NCBI GenBank assembly: GCA_026225945.1 | Contig: JAMJFZ010000320.1 | Location: 14,449,501-14,513,500, forward strand | Length of the DNA: 64,000 nt | Origin: Cricetomys ansorgei | Lineage: Eukaryota > Chordata > Mammalia > Rodentia > Nesomyidae | Direction: 5' to 3' | In this document: positions 12,201 to 26,560 of the stretch, piece by piece | How the letters are laid out: each line of letters opens with the position of its first letter | Numbering within the stretch: position 1 is the first letter of the stretch | The notes under the pieces: model-generated | Told to the model about the DNA's origin: nothing | Databases searched by the model: none | The model's input: the letters and a program-made list of their open reading frames with translations, nothing else | Position numbers and translations under genes: made by a program

Positions 12201-15200
12201 TAATCTCTAAAATGCCTTCCCTCTTGTACATGAAAGCTCCTTACCCATTAAACATGAACTGCCCGTTCCTTCTCTACCCAGCATGTTTTCGGTCTCTGAG
12301 TTGGACTCTTCTAGGTGCCTCATGTAAGTGGATATGTATAATGTGTCCTTTGGTGTCTAGCTCCTGTCATAATGTTCTCTAGATTCATCTGTGTTGTGGC
12401 ATGTAGCAATCAGAATTTTGCCCTTTTAAAGGCTGAATAATATTCCGTCCTATGTACCATACTTTCTTTACTCATTCATCTGCTGATGGACACTTGGGTT
12501 GTTCCTGTCCTTCAACTCTTAAATAACTCTGATGCTGACCACCCTGTAAAATAAAAGAGAAATTATTTGTGACAACTAATGGTATCCACATCTCAACCAA
12601 ACCCCTTTAATCTCAGTTTAGGGTAACTATGAAAAAAACAGTATCTTCAATACTTTTAAGCATTGAGTTAACTAAGAGAAAGGAGAGTTTCATTTGCCCA
12701 GATGGTAAGAGAATAATAGAGAACTGGTTTGAAAACTCCTTAAGATTATCCACAAAATATCAGTATGAATTTGGCATCCGTACACAACTTGCAGGCTCCC
12801 TCCGGAGCATGGGGTCAGTTTCTCATGGTCTTCCAAAAATATGAAGTGCTAGATATGGAAGGCGGGAAAAACCGAAAAATTAGGGATTTGAGACAGGCTC
12901 TTATCCAAAGCTGGCCTCGAACTCAGTATGTAGCTGAGGATGGCCTCCAATTTCTCCTCTTCTACCTCCCTTTTGAGGCCGAGATTGCAAGCATATGTTT
13001 CCACACCCAGTTTTTCGCAGTTCTGGGGTGCCTCACACACATGCCGTGCTAGACAAGTGCTGAACCCACTAAGCCACATCTCCCCAGACCCATGAACAAA
13101 GTATTATAGAGTTTTCCTGCGTCCTCAACCCTATTTCCTTCAAATCTTAAAATAAACAAATCAGAATCCTTTACGAATAAGCATCCACTCCTAATTTTTA
13201 AGTCCCTCCCCCAACTCCTGAGGTTTATTGAGGACTATGTGGCATACCTTATTTTGGTATCCATAAATAATTAGGGACTTCAAACCTGTAACAATGAGTA
13301 TTTTTATTCTTTCAAAACTGCCACACTTACAAATGTATTCAATTCCTTAAAATTTTCCCTTGGTACAGTATTTTTAAAATATAAATTTTACTCCAGAATA
13401 ATGTAGCATTGAAAAATACATAAATAATGTTTACCTCTTGTGGAATTTTCTCAAAGTGAGCACAGCCTCCCCTCCCAGCACCCCGCAGATGAGGGGACAC
13501 ATTGACTCCTACCAGAACCCCATTCCAGTTTCTCCATACTTCACCATCAATTAGCTTTGCTGTTTTGGAGTTTATAGAGACAGAATTATGCCCAGTTTTT
13601 TTTCTCTCTCATCATTATGTCTACAGGCTCATCCATGCGGTTTTCAGTAGCAGTGATTTGTTTTTTTTTTGTGACCTTGGAGTAGAATGTTGTGGGCCCA
13701 TTGTTCGATCTGCTGAATGTGATCATCTGCTTTGTGTGTGTGTGTGGGGGGGGGGGAGCTCACAAAGTTCAGCCGGGAGGTATACAGTCAGCACGGCACA
13801 GAAAGTGACAGGGACTAGAAGTGTGGACACTGGGAAGAACACATGATGACATCCAGACAGCACTCCAGTTCGAAATACTACTTGAGTACCATCAGGTCTG
13901 TTCACTGTTGACCAGAGCCTTACTTTATCCTGGTACTCAGTCTTTGGTGCATCTTCCTGCCCACTGGCCCAGGTGAAGAATGAGCACCTGCTTCCAGGGC
14001 AGCCAATCTGAGTAGCTCCTCCTCCTGCTCTGGTCTGGGTCTGCCCTCTAGTGGTAGTTTAAAGATCCGTTTGCACATCTCTGACTTCCCTAGTTGGTCT
14101 CAGCCTTGGAATACTTTCTTCTTTGCATGTCCTGGACCAGGGGCTCAATCTCATTTTCATAATAAGCTGCCATCTTTTATTTCCTTCTCTTAGTTCTTAA
14201 TCTAGTTTTAAGAAAGTATCTCATCTTGTATTTCCCTCTGCTGTTTGATGAGGGAACTTAGGGGAAAAAAAAAGAAACACCATGAAAAGTCATCCATCAT
14301 CTATCTGTCCATTCCCAACACTCTGTGTTCAAGTCTCCTTCAGAAACTATCAAAATGAACATTTTCCTATCACTTTTTCTTAAAACTAACATTAAATAAA
14401 CAAAGTACTTTAAATTCCCATGGACATTATAGCAAGATCATGTTTTTCTTCTTCCTTTTTCAAGATTGGATCCCATTCTATAACTCAGCTGTCAGAGCGA
14501 GCCCAGGATGCCCCAAACTCAGGGCAATCCTGTCTCAGTCTATGTGCTAGGATTATAGACCTGTGTTGGGTGAGGGGTTATCTAGGGCATTTTTGTATTG
14601 TTTGCAGGCACTGGATTTCTGTGGGGGTTGTTTAATTGCTAATGATCTGTACGTGCTATCAGTAGAATATCTGAGGAGTTCTGAATCAATAAAACATCTG
14701 AATTCTGACACTTGGGGTTCCACTGTCAATTGAATATGGTGCTGGCCATGATGGTGGTTCCCTCTGCTGAGGTCTGGCAGGGTTTGAGTCTATGAAAACG
14801 CCTCCTTGTCTTCTGTGCTGAACCACCCCATAGACATCCTACTACAGACATGAACCATACTCTCTGGCAAGATTGCTTTTTTTATATGCAGTATGTTGCC
14901 CCCCTTGGTGGGGCATTTCCACTTTTTCCCCTTTCATATTTTTCTGCCCTTTAGCTGTCTCCAAGGTCTATATACAGGAAACACAGTAAGTGCTATATTG
15001 GGGGAGAGGAACTTTATGGCAAATAGGATTTATGGTTTCTTTTGTATTACTTTATATTTCCCCAAGTTTTCTTTAAAAAAAAAAACTGTCCTTTTACTGT
15101 AAGTGGAAATACAGTAAGTATTTAGAAAGTGAGAAACTAGGTGCTTTGTAATAATCTTTTCAACCTTTGTTAAGGCAGGAAGCGGGAGCAACAAGCTGTT

Positions 15201-18200
15201 GGAAGTACAGGCTTTGGCTTTAAGTGTTGGTGGCTCTGTGAGGCCTTTGTGGTTCCAGGATGGGTCTCCCCAGCTGTGGGGGTCACATCAGCCTTGGGTG
15301 TGTTTTCTTGAATTTAGGGTGATTCTCAACTCCTTGAGCAGAATCATGCATGCCTGAAGCAGGAAACTACATGGAAAAGGATTTTCTTTGCTGAGAAGTT
15401 TATTGAGTTCTTCTTGGGGAGATCAGCCATATGGACATAGAGCATCTTTTTTATGTCCCGAATTACGTTATCTGCCAGCTCAAGAAACTGCAACATCAAG
15501 TAAAAGAGCGCAGTTGTCGCGGTACAGGGATTGGCGGGCTTCGGCCTACGCTCTCTAGTCTAGAATGCAGCAGTGTCTCCCCATGGAGCGCTCTAAAATC
15601 CAACTCCTAAAAGGCTGTCTGCTCAGCCTAGGAATCTGCTTGCTTGTAAACATGTTTCTTTGAAAGAATGCATTCATTTATTCAGCAAACATTTATTAAG
15701 AGTGTAGCTATGTGCAGGGCCCTCTAGGACCCCCTCCTCAAGAAGGGGACTGGGCATGTCTGCAAGTAACTATGATGACAGCAGCATCACAGACTCTTGG
15801 TGAGTAATACAATAATAAAATACAGGGGAGGCACACACATTATGCCATTGGTGGCACAATGTGATTTAAAATGTGTATTTTATCTGCCCGTGGAACATTT
15901 AAGGAATCTGGTACACAAAAACATTCAAGCCAAAAGGTAATGTCTTATTATAGCTACTTTTATACATAATCTTGTATTTATTTTAATACAATCCAAGATG
16001 TCACTGTTATAATGATCTGACTAAATTACAACATAAATATCTCCTACGTATTCTAAGTGATCTGTCTTTTAAAGAAGCATTTAGGGAGCTGGGGTGTAGT
16101 TCAGTAGTAGAACATTTGTTTACCATGAATTAGGCCCTGGGTTCTATCCTCAGCACTAAATAGTAATAATGACATTTAAATGACTTCTCATTGTAACACA
16201 GTAGAATGGAATCTTGCATTTATTGACAGTGAGCCACCGTGTAGTGATGGAATGTTTTCTGTTCTTTCTTGAGCTCAGGAAAAGCTGATAGACTCACTTA
16301 GTAAAAAGATTAATCAAGTATACAGAGTCTGCATTGGAGATGCTGAGGTTGGCAGCCTGAATGCCGTTCAGAAACTGGTCAAAGTAGAGTCCCGCCTCGT
16401 GGAACTGAGTGACCTCATTGAATCGATTCCCAAAGAAAGCGTGGAAGCGATCGAAAGGATCAAACAGAAGGAGCGGCGGCAAAAGTACTGTGATAGCCTC
16501 CTCGGGAGGGTGAATGGTTTAAGGCTGTTTTTGCTTAGATACCACCCCGCCGTTAGCAATCGCTATATGGCAAGCATTGCACGGGGATGCAGTTAAGGGG
16601 TCAACTCATCCCTGCCCTCCCCAGAGAGTATTTTTAGGAAATAAGTGTTATTGTTCCTATGAGTAATGAAGCACTGTGAGCCAAAGGAGCCGGGCAGTTT
16701 ACCTGGAATTGACCTAACTAGGACGGCTGTGGGAGGGAGGGGGTCTCGAGTCACATGACTGTCGTATGTAGGGACTGCACTGTGGCGAAGGTTCCATCAT
16801 TAGAAGACCCCAGGGGCAGTTGCTCTATGAAGGGATGGCTTGAGATTTGGAGCTACATAATGAGGGTTTTCCTTGATAACAACTTACCCAGCACCCACAC
16901 CCCCACAGGATCGCCATCCTTCAAACCTCACCCTTACAGACTTCTACAAGTCTAATATTTTTATAGACATTTTGTTTGGAACAAGCACCACCGGAACATG
17001 GTTGCTCCTGTCACATGACATGAAAGGAATGCTGATGAGTGGAATAGTGTTCTAGCAAAGGAAAACATTAAAAAGCAGATGAGCGCTACAGCTCCAGGTG
17101 TGGGCATGATGCCTGCCTACCTGACCTTTTAGCTACAACTACTGTGACAATTACTCCTTTACTCCTTTAGGAGGGAGCTCCTGTCTACTATTTCAGTATT
17201 AAAAAAAAAAAAAAAAAAAAAAAGCTGTGATATCTACCTTATAGGCTGATGTTCCAAATAATCCATGTGAAAGCCCTGAATGTTTGACACATGCCAGCCA
17301 TTGCTACTGCACTGTTGATACACGGAGGATAATTCTCTCATGTAAAAATGGGAGGTAACCAGATGGCTCTTACAGAATATACAGCAGACTTAAACCAAGT
17401 GGAGGACTTCTTCCAGATCTCAGGTTTTTACAGCAGCAAACACAGTAAGACACTCTCTCGAGAGTACAGTTACAACTTATTTTCAACAATAATGTGCATC
17501 CAGATTGTTTTCAAAAGAGCTTTTTCCCTGTGGTTTAGAGACACCTAACATAGCACACAATTCTGAACAAAAAAGGGTTCAGAAAACATTTCCATTCCCT
17601 GAAAGCCTTACTGTGGGATACAATTACATAGGTCCATAAAAGATTCATTACTCACCGCCTTGTCTGAGCCAAGGCTTACAGCAAATGACAAAACAAACGG
17701 CATTTACTGGTCTTACACTGAAGGCATTCAGAGTGATCTGAGTAGTTTGCGGCAGCACACCAGGGTGAAGTGAGCTCTTTACTGTGCCATTCTTGGAGAA
17801 ACTCTGAAGGCAGGTTGGGGAGGTGGCTGGGAGCTAGCGTGGCTGTGGTACAGAGTACTCTGGTGGGATGGAGGGAAGGTATGGCTTTGCTTCTGACCAG
17901 ACTGGGAAGAGGTGCTGCTCCAAAACGGTGAAATTAAATGTCTGACCATTGCCCAAATATTCAAAAGCCATCATGATGGAACTCTTACATTTGGATAGTT
18001 CATTACTAAACAAAAATATTATACGTGTTTTACTTTGATGAATTATAGAATTTCTAGTAAGAATGCTCTTCTCACCTATGACAGGTTACGTGAAGAGAAG
18101 ATGAAAGAAAAGCAAAGACACCAGGAGGAGCGGCTAAAAGCTGCTCTGGAAAGAGCAGTAGCACAACCCAAGAAGAAGGTTTGTATTCGTCCGTAATAGG

Positions 18201-18928
18201 TCCTGGTCCCAGGGCCGCCTGAGAACGGTCCAGCCTGAAAGGCCCTGCCTTCTGAGGCACAGCAGGGACTCAGATCTCATGATCAACAGAATGTGGTACT
18301 TCCCTCATCTATACACCGAAGCCACAGAAATTCACCTTTAATTGCAAACATAAAGCAAAGGGAGAATCTGCTCCAGAGAAGGGAGAGCTATGAGTTAGTT
18401 TCTTTAAACCCTCCTGATGCAGATACTTCCAACAAGAACACTGATGTTTAAAATGTTTTTTCACAAAATTGGCTCAACAAAGCAACCCCTTGCAACCATA
18501 GAAGGAAACCCAAGTATAGCAGAGGAACATCGTTAGCATCCAGCACAACACTCCTAGCAGAGCCACATTTGAGCCACATGCTACTTAGTGACTTTAACTC
18601 TCTCCACTGACCATAAAAACCAATGGCTGTCTCCACATACTATGGGTGGTCAACTGGCCAAGCATGTTGGATATCTACTAGGTTTTATCAATCGCCTGTG
18701 ACTGTATTTAGTATTTTAAGCCATTTTATTCATGTAAAAATTCAAACTAATATTGGCATTTACCTCAATAGAAAAGTTACATTAAAGGAAATTACTTTGT
18801 TCTTCCTGTTTCAGCTGGGAAGACGACTTACATATCGTTCGAAACCTCCATCTGCTGGCAAACAGGAGTTTCTTTTAGTCAATGAAACCAGAACAAAATC
18901 ACAAGAGGAAGAGTACTTTTTCAGTTGA
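129..18928 (+). CDS. Ccdc38: Ccdc38, coiled-coil domain protein 38 (3' part, 10 exons, spliced)
   Basis: Ten exons with GT-AG borders join in one frame: 129-209, 2342-2493, 4194-4274, 6066-6128, 6899-6948, 9115-9266, 10928-11063, 16279-16484, 18085-18178 and 18815-18928. They give about 375 residues and a TGA. The family protein is about 560 aa, so the N-terminal third is off-window. Seen: a helical start ([15 protein letters not shown]) running into [18 protein letters not shown], the end of a DUF4200-type coiled coil. A Ser/Thr-rich linker follows, then two further charged heptad-like stretches ([32 protein letters not shown]) and a basic tail beginning [13 protein letters not shown]. Known of the family: a centrosome and manchette protein of spermatids, related to CCDC42 and CFAP73 and needed for flagellum formation. 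Its place tail to tail with Snrpf supports the assignment. The oddity is the fifth exon, whose acceptor is ambiguous. Identification is by recall of the family, not by alignment. Confidence 0.9.
210..2341 (+). other. Ccdc38 intron with old SINEs
   Basis: The intron holds an old antisense B1 near 940-1045, an antisense B2/B3 near 1775-1923 and a poly(A) run at 2116-2131. A conspicuous ATG-led open stretch at 1253-1444 has no splice context and matches nothing I recognise. The rest looks unique. Confidence 0.7.
2342..2493 (+). CDS. Ccdc38: Ccdc38 exon
   Basis: Acceptor cttttgaag and donor gtaagt. It continues [18 protein letters not shown], then [18 protein letters not shown]. The YMKYGFFLL and SPKHWQ motifs close the conserved coiled-coil block. 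It ends one base into a codon. Confidence 0.88.
2494..4193 (+). other. Ccdc38 intron
   Basis: An antisense B2 lies at 2597-2772, followed by a poly(A) run. From about 2800 to 4190 I see no recognisable repeat or gene apart from a C-rich run at 4030-4075. Confidence 0.6.
4194..4274 (+). CDS. Ccdc38: Ccdc38 exon, Ser-rich linker
   Basis: Acceptor ccgttttcag and donor gtgagt. The 81 bp encode a Ser/Thr/Lys-rich linker ([19 protein letters not shown]) and keep phase with both neighbours. Low complexity and absence of heptads suggest a disordered hinge. Confidence 0.8.
4275..6065 (+). other. Ccdc38 intron, no recognised element
   Basis: About 1.8 kb with no SINE, tandem repeat or supported reading frame that I can recognise. 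Confidence 0.5.
6066..6128 (+). CDS. Ccdc38: Ccdc38 exon, short basic linker
   Basis: Acceptor ttgaacag and donor gtacaa. Only one frame is open; it reads [20 protein letters not shown] and continues the Ser-rich linker. It leaves one base (G) for the next exon, which constrains the next acceptor. Confidence 0.75.
6129..6898 (+). other. Ccdc38 intron with a duplicated 27-mer
   Basis: No SINE is seen. A 27-bp CpG-containing sequence at 6600-6626 recurs exactly at 6688-6714, in direct orientation. Confidence 0.7.
6899..6948 (+). CDS. Ccdc38: Ccdc38 exon with ambiguous 5' border
   Basis: It encodes [17 protein letters not shown], an acidic segment, and ends at donor gtaacc in phase 0. The tcag acceptor at 6895-6898 keeps the frame set by the previous exon. 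The stronger-looking acceptor ctgagtag at 6878, directly after a pyrimidine tract, would add 20 bp and hit TGA. The alternatives are an unseen small exon upstream or use of the weaker acceptor. Confidence 0.65.
7100..7400 (+). mobile_element. B1-like SINE with internal triplication
   Basis: The left half has cctgcagtcccagcactctg and a G-rich interruption. The right half carries nearly three head-to-tail copies of a 29-bp unit starting ccaggccagcctgagctacg, at about 7299-7378. Confidence 0.75.
7970..8290 (+). mobile_element. B3 (B2-family) SINE
   Basis: A tRNA-like head (gagcgagctcagcgggcacc) is followed by the B3 body with cttataatcctaacacctgg and ggggcttgctggccag. It ends in a CA-rich stretch, as B3 elements do. 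Confidence 0.7.
9115..9266 (+). CDS. Ccdc38: Ccdc38 exon, coiled coil
   Basis: Acceptor cttactag and donor gtgagc. It starts in phase 0 with [20 protein letters not shown] and runs through [20 protein letters not shown], a regular Leu/Glu heptad pattern. It ends two bases into an Ile codon. Confidence 0.9.
9267..10927 (+). other. Ccdc38 intron with B2/B3 pair and CT/CA tract
   Basis: Unique-looking to about 10,270. Then a decayed B3 (10,275-10,420), a B2 (10,460-10,718) and a CT-then-CA microsatellite (10,719-10,765), all sense. Confidence 0.6.
10928..11063 (+). CDS. Ccdc38: Ccdc38 exon, coiled coil
   Basis: Acceptor tttgcaacag and donor gtacat. It encodes [20 protein letters not shown] and [20 protein letters not shown]. 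Strong alpha-helical and coiled-coil composition; ends in phase 0. Confidence 0.9.
12000..12540 (-). mobile_element. Old L1M-like LINE 3' end, antisense
   Basis: The segment ggctgaataatattccgtcc followed by ttcatctgctgatggacact is the reverse of the 3' part of ancient mammalian L1 elements. Decayed, non-coding, and continued beyond the B4 insertion. Confidence 0.65.
12888..13090 (-). mobile_element. B4 SINE, antisense
   Basis: A B1-like part (gctggcctcgaactcagtat) is followed by the reversed ID-like head (acaagtgctgaacccactaa, then gccacatctccccag). This is the composite layout of B4. Confidence 0.65.
14561..14831 (+). mobile_element. LTR remnant related to the one at 44.5 kb
   Basis: The stretch from ctgtgttggg to gaaccacccc aligns by eye with 44,535-44,795. 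Shared landmarks include gaggagttctga, an AATAAAA signal, ggttccactgt and ggtggttccctctgctgagg. The 5' side is cut off by a B1-like fragment at 14,450-14,555. Confidence 0.6.
16085..16161 (+). mobile_element. ID-family SINE
   Basis: The tRNA-Ala-like body ggggtgtagttcagtagtag, then aggccctgggttctatcctc, fits an ID element. It lies 118 bp upstream of a Ccdc38 exon. Confidence 0.7.
16279..16484 (+). CDS. Ccdc38: Ccdc38 exon, longest in window
   Basis: Acceptor gagctcag. It encodes [20 protein letters not shown], then the [20 protein letters not shown] helix, ending IKQKERRQK. The donor is aaaa|gtactg at 16,485, because its phase (AA plus G gives Lys) joins the next exon cleanly. The downstream gtgaat at 16,512 would make the next exon read TGA. 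Confidence 0.88.
16485..18084 (+). other. Ccdc38 intron
   Basis: A poly(A) run at about 17,201-17,223 is probably a retroposon tail. No other element or gene is recognised. Confidence 0.5.
18085..18178 (+). CDS. Ccdc38: Ccdc38 exon
   Basis: Acceptor tatgacag and donor gtttgt. It reads [20 protein letters not shown], then [11 protein letters not shown]. The highly charged helix and the basic PKKK end match my recollection of the family C-terminus. Confidence 0.9.
18815..18928 (+). CDS. Ccdc38: Ccdc38 last coding exon
   Basis: Acceptor ttcctgtttcag. It begins [20 protein letters not shown] and ends in EEEYFFS and TGA. The [12 protein letters not shown] start is the most family-diagnostic part of the protein. 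Confidence 0.9.
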   Translation: MGRRLTYRSKPPSAGKQEFLLVNETRTKSQEEEYFFS

Positions 18929-19499
18929 ACAGAAGCATGAAGACGCTTTATTGGCAAATGTTTTATGTGCATGTTGGTTTTCAGTGATGCTATCCTAGCC
19001 CAACAAATTCCAGCAAAGCAGACCTTCATCCCCAAGTTTATAGGTTCTTCTGCTAAAATTCTATTACTCGTCAGTATCCTTCCATGAGCTAAGCAACGCT
19101 ATATATACAACTGGACAGGTAGAGACTATGGTATCAGAACAATCATGAGACTAGCTCTTAACTCACATTAAGCTCTGAAAACCTTATCAGAAAACTTTAG
19201 TGAAAAAAAACATACCTTCAGCCTAAATGTCAGTTTGTAATATGCTATCTCCATAATTATTTAAATTTTCATGTTTTGACTTAGCTTCAGTATGTACATT
19301 ATTTAGTCTATATGGATATAGAAATAACATAATCTATTAATGCAATATATAAATACTAAGAAAATGTTTAAATTTATACATGTTAAAAGTGATGTGAAAA
19401 CCTTAAATGACACAGCTACTTTTACAATGTCTCAGTTAAAATAATCACAAGGGCTGAAACTCACCTTAAAAAATTGTAAAGAATCATTCTTTATAGGAA

Positions 19500-19505
19500 A
19501 ATAAA
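19500..19505 (+). terminator. Ccdc38: Ccdc38 poly(A) signal
   Basis: A canonical AATAAA lies 572 bp after the stop codon, on the gene strand. It is the best candidate for the 3' end; other signals were not tested. Confidence 0.55.
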
Positions 19506-19664
19506 CGAGTAAATCAGTGGTGGGCTTACAAGAGTCGCTTTAATGAAACTGGGTGTCTTCTAAAGCATTAATTCTGTGAACCATCCATCCACTGCTCCCG
19601 CATTTGCACTTTGTGTATGAGTATCTCCATGTATAGTTCACAAGTCATGTTGGAAAACCAAATC

Positions 19665-19670
19665 TTTATT
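19665..19670 (-). terminator. Snrpf: Snrpf poly(A) signal
   Basis: AATAAA on the minus strand lies 45 bp beyond the Snrpf stop, giving a short 3' UTR as expected for this gene. Confidence 0.7.
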
Positions 19671-19714
19671 GTATAGAAATACATATATATAAAAAAACAA
19701 ACCCCCCAAAGATG

Positions 19715-23599
<3,885 letters not shown>

Positions 23600-23778
23600 C
23601 GCGAACGCCCGCGAACGCTGCACCCCACCGGCCGCCGAGCCCGCCGCCGCCGCCGCCGCCGGCTCCTCGTGACCGGAGCAGCTTACCGCAGACGCGAACC
23701 GACGAGCGCAGGGCGGGAAATGGCCGCCAAGAGGCGGCGTGACCTTTCACCTCCCGCCTCGCTCTCTCGGCGCCTGTG

Positions 23779-23818
23779 ATTGGGCCCAAGGACGCGCTCG
23801 CTGATTGGAGGAGACGGC
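23779..23818 (-). promoter_or_regulatory. Paired CCAAT boxes upstream of Snrpf
   Basis: Two ATTGG motifs on the plus strand (23,779-23,783 and 23,814-23,818) are CCAAT on the gene strand, 35 bp apart and about 180-220 bp upstream of the ATG. Paired NF-Y sites at such spacing are typical of TATA-less housekeeping promoters. Confidence 0.65.
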
Positions 23819-24035
23819 AGGCGTCGTCTCCGGGCAACCAGAGGCAAGCGTGTGCTGAAGTCTCCCTGGCCGTGCGAACCCCGAACTCATCCCCGCGAGG
23901 GGATGCTGATCCACCGGGAGCCATCGCGGTTCTCCAGCCGGAGCGGCTTTACTCCGAGACCCAGCGGGTTCTGCAGGGACCCTCCACGGGTCCCCACTCG
24001 GGCGGCTCTCTGCTACCCGGCTCCCTCGCCGGTTT

Positions 24036-24096
24036 CTACCGGAAGCCGGGGAAGCAAGACTGTGAGCGGAAGTGGGTCAGTACGGAAGTGGAGACC
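24036..24096 (+). promoter_or_regulatory. Cluster of ETS-like sites
   Basis: Three GGAA cores in ETS-like context occur within about 60 bp: accggaagcc, gcggaagtgg and acggaagtgg. They lie at the outer edge of the CpG island, about 450 bp upstream of the Snrpf ATG. Confidence 0.55.
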
Positions 24097-24454
24097 CGGC
24101 CAAGTGGAGTTCAGGGTACTGAGTGCTGATGTCTGCCGTTCGGCTCCCTGAGCATTCCCAGAACCAGAGCCCCGGGGCGGCCCTTGCCCGTGTCTGTAAA
24201 TCAGAAGATGGAGCGCGCTGGCGCTGTCACGGTTTCGTCTCTCCGATGGAAGGACACCGGTCGGAATCCCATTGGACTTGCCCATCGTCTCCGTGTCTCA
24301 GATATTAGCGCACTACCGATATGAAACCCATGTGAAAAGAGTTCTTTTTTCTTTATCAGGGGAGACCTGACTCTGCAGGAACCTGACAGTTGTCTTTGCG
24401 TGGATTCCTCGAGTAACTCAAGATTTGAGATGGGCCTAGACCTAAAGACGGTCG

Positions 24455-24840
24455 TGTATATTATTAAAGTATGCCGACACGTGCTGGACCTAGGTTCGAT
24501 TACCAGTACCCACATGGTAATTCACAACCATCCAAAACTTCCATTCCAGGGAATCCATCTCTCTCTTGATTACTGTGGACACCAGGCACTTGTGTGGTAC
24601 ACATAGGAAGAGCCAGGCAGTGGTGTTGCATGCCTCTAGTCCGAGCACTCCGGAGGCAGAGGCAGAGGCAGGCAGATCTTTATGAGTTCCAGGCCAGCCT
24701 GGTCTACCTAGAGGCTACCTACCTGGTCTAGGCCAGCCTAGAGTGAGTTCTAGGACAGCCAGAGTCACAACAGAGAAGCCCTGCTCAAAAAACCAAAGTA
24801 ATAATAATAACAATAATAATAATAAAATAAATAAGAAAAA
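24455..24840 (+). mobile_element. B2 fragment, B1 and AAT tail
   Basis: A partial B2 head (about 24,455-24,550) is followed by a full B1 (24,608-24,785; gccaggcagtggtgttgcat to gagaagccctgctc) with a short internal duplication of the cctggtct segment. It ends in an (AAT)n tail at 24,797-24,835. Confidence 0.75.
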
Positions 24841-24984
24841 GTATGCTGATAATCTCAGAGATACATTTTAAACAGACAGCACTCTTAACCCAGATTTTTC
24901 ACGGCTAGCAGCTTCCCACGTCGGGCCATCTTCAAGTACATACCCTCCCCATGAGGCTGCCTCATAGCCCATCCAGCCGTCAAC

Positions 24985-25250
24985 TCACAGTGGGTGATCG
25001 ATGGTAAGGTTGGCATCAATTAGCTCTCAATAGCACCACCAGCTGGTGGTGTGTTGATACTAAATTGAGCCATCTTCTCCTGTGAGGTGGTTGCATTTCC
25101 CTAATGACTAATGCTGTTAAGAATCTTTTCTCATGTTTGTTGGTCACTGGAACTATGGTTCTTTGGAGAGATACCCACTCAAGTCTTGCATACATTTTTG
25201 GATGTTGCATCTTTGGAACCCTTAAAGGTCTTGGTTAATAAATTAAAAAG
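24985..25250 (-). mobile_element. Old L1M-like 3' fragment, antisense
   Basis: The phrase gcatttccctaatgactaat, then cttttctcatgtttgttggt, is the reverse of a well-known stretch in ancient L1 3' ends. Confidence 0.6.
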
Positions 25251-25354
25251 CAAAAGATCATTTCACTTCCCATGGTCTCATTTTCTTCACTTATGCAATG
25301 AAAAGTTTAGACCAGATCACGGTTTTCAACCTCATAATTTTTATTTTGGGCCAA

Positions 25355-25625
25355 GTGTGTGTGTGTGTGTGTGTGTGTGTTATGGGTATAGGTACATGTG
25401 TATGTGTAGGTACCATGCACACATGTGGAAACAAGAAGAGGTCATTTGGGAATCTTGCTCTTTCACTCTCCACCTATTCCTCTGAGAGAGTCTCTCACTG
25501 AGCCTGGAGCTAGGCTAGGGGCCAGTGAATTCCAGTCTCCATAGCCCTGGGATTGCAGGTATGTGCAGCCATACCTGACTTGTTACATGGGTACTGAAGA
25601 TTTCTGGTGAGCCATCCCAGTCCTT
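25355..25625 (-). mobile_element. (TG)n joined to antisense B3-like SINE
   Basis: A 27-bp TG run (25,355-25,381) leads into a B3-like body with gggattgcaggtatgtgcag and ending near gagccatcccag. Confidence 0.55.
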
Positions 25626-25639
25626 CCCTAATGATCCTT

Positions 25640-26394
25640 ATTGTGGGTGTTGTTGTCTTGTGTACTGTTTACCAGCATCTCTAACCTTCGTCAGATGCCA
25701 GTAGCAACTTCTTTCCTCCTGTGAAAACGAAAATTCGAGATATTCCCTATCAGATTCAGTTGACCTTGTTTGCAAACCACAGGAGATTATAGGCAAAGGC
25801 CCTGGGCCAGAATCACTTCGTTGGTAGTATTGTAATTTTGAAACTATTTTCATTATTAATAAGTGAAAAGCTTTCACACTGTGCATTTATTTTAATGGAC
25901 ACTGTACACATTCCTGATGTTTCTTTGCTTTCTATTAGAATAAAATTGATTAAAATATAAATACTGCCTGGTTATCTGTCTCTGTTCAGAAGTTTTGAGA
26001 AGCATTTAGCTGATACATAAAAAAAGGAGAACAAATAATCAAAAGAATATTTTTATTTTGTAGGTTACAGATTTGGTTTAGGAAGACAGCAGCTAACACA
26101 GACATTTGAGGGCAAAGAGATCTGGAACCACTTAGCTGAAATACCAACTTTGAACTTTTTGTTTCCACGGGGTGTCAGTTGTGAGTCTGGAGTAAAATGA
26201 CACTTGGGTATTGGGGAGGTAATCATCTAACTGAGAATTTGCCCTGCACTTGAAACACAACACAACAGAACACCCCATACAAGTTCTCCCATAGTACCCT
26301 GTACCACACAGTCTCCCTACCCCAAATGTCTCCAGTGAATACAGTTTTTAAAAACGAAGCTTTTTATTCTAGTTCTTTTTGTTTGCTTTTGTTT
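25640..26394. other. Intergenic, nothing recognised
   Basis: AT-rich unique-looking DNA. There is no supported reading frame or repeat beyond short A- and T-runs. Confidence 0.4.
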
Positions 26395-26560
26395 TGGTTT
26401 TGGTTTTTTGTTTTCCGAGAGGGTTTCTCTGTTGTAACTCTGTCTGTCCTGGAACTCACTCTGTAGACCAGGCTAGCCTTGAACTCACAGAGATCTGTCT
26501 GCCTCTATCTGCCTCCTGAGTGCTGGGATTAAAGGCGTGCAACAACACCACCCGGCATCT
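26395..26560 (-). mobile_element. B1 SINE, antisense
   Basis: ggtttctctgttgtaactct leads to accaggctagccttgaactc and gtgctgggattaaaggcgtg. A well-preserved, fairly young copy. Confidence 0.9.

Larger units (their letters stand above)
11064..16278 (+). other. Large Ccdc38 intron with old L1, B4, LTR and ID
   Basis: It holds a probable MIR tail near 11,520-11,640, a G-run near 11,687-11,699, an antisense L1M tail (12,000-12,540), B4 (12,888-13,090), further L1-like antisense sequence (about 13,095-13,670), a B1 remnant next to an LTR remnant (14,450-14,831), a MIR-like stretch near 15,665-15,730 and an ID element (16,085-16,161). Confidence 0.6.

Noticed and set aside
16085..16161. A tRNA gene (A- and B-box-like sequence)
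   Set aside because: This and similar sites (20,885; 22,408; 37,130) are ID-type SINEs. They lack a foldable cloverleaf with intact anticodon and acceptor stems and end in A- or CA-rich tails.
16485..16596. Read-through of the Ccdc38 exon past 16,484 to a stop near 16,594
   Set aside because: The next exon is in frame only from the gtactg donor, and the joined sequence [14 protein letters not shown] is the expected coiled coil. A truncated isoform by intron retention is possible but not supported here.
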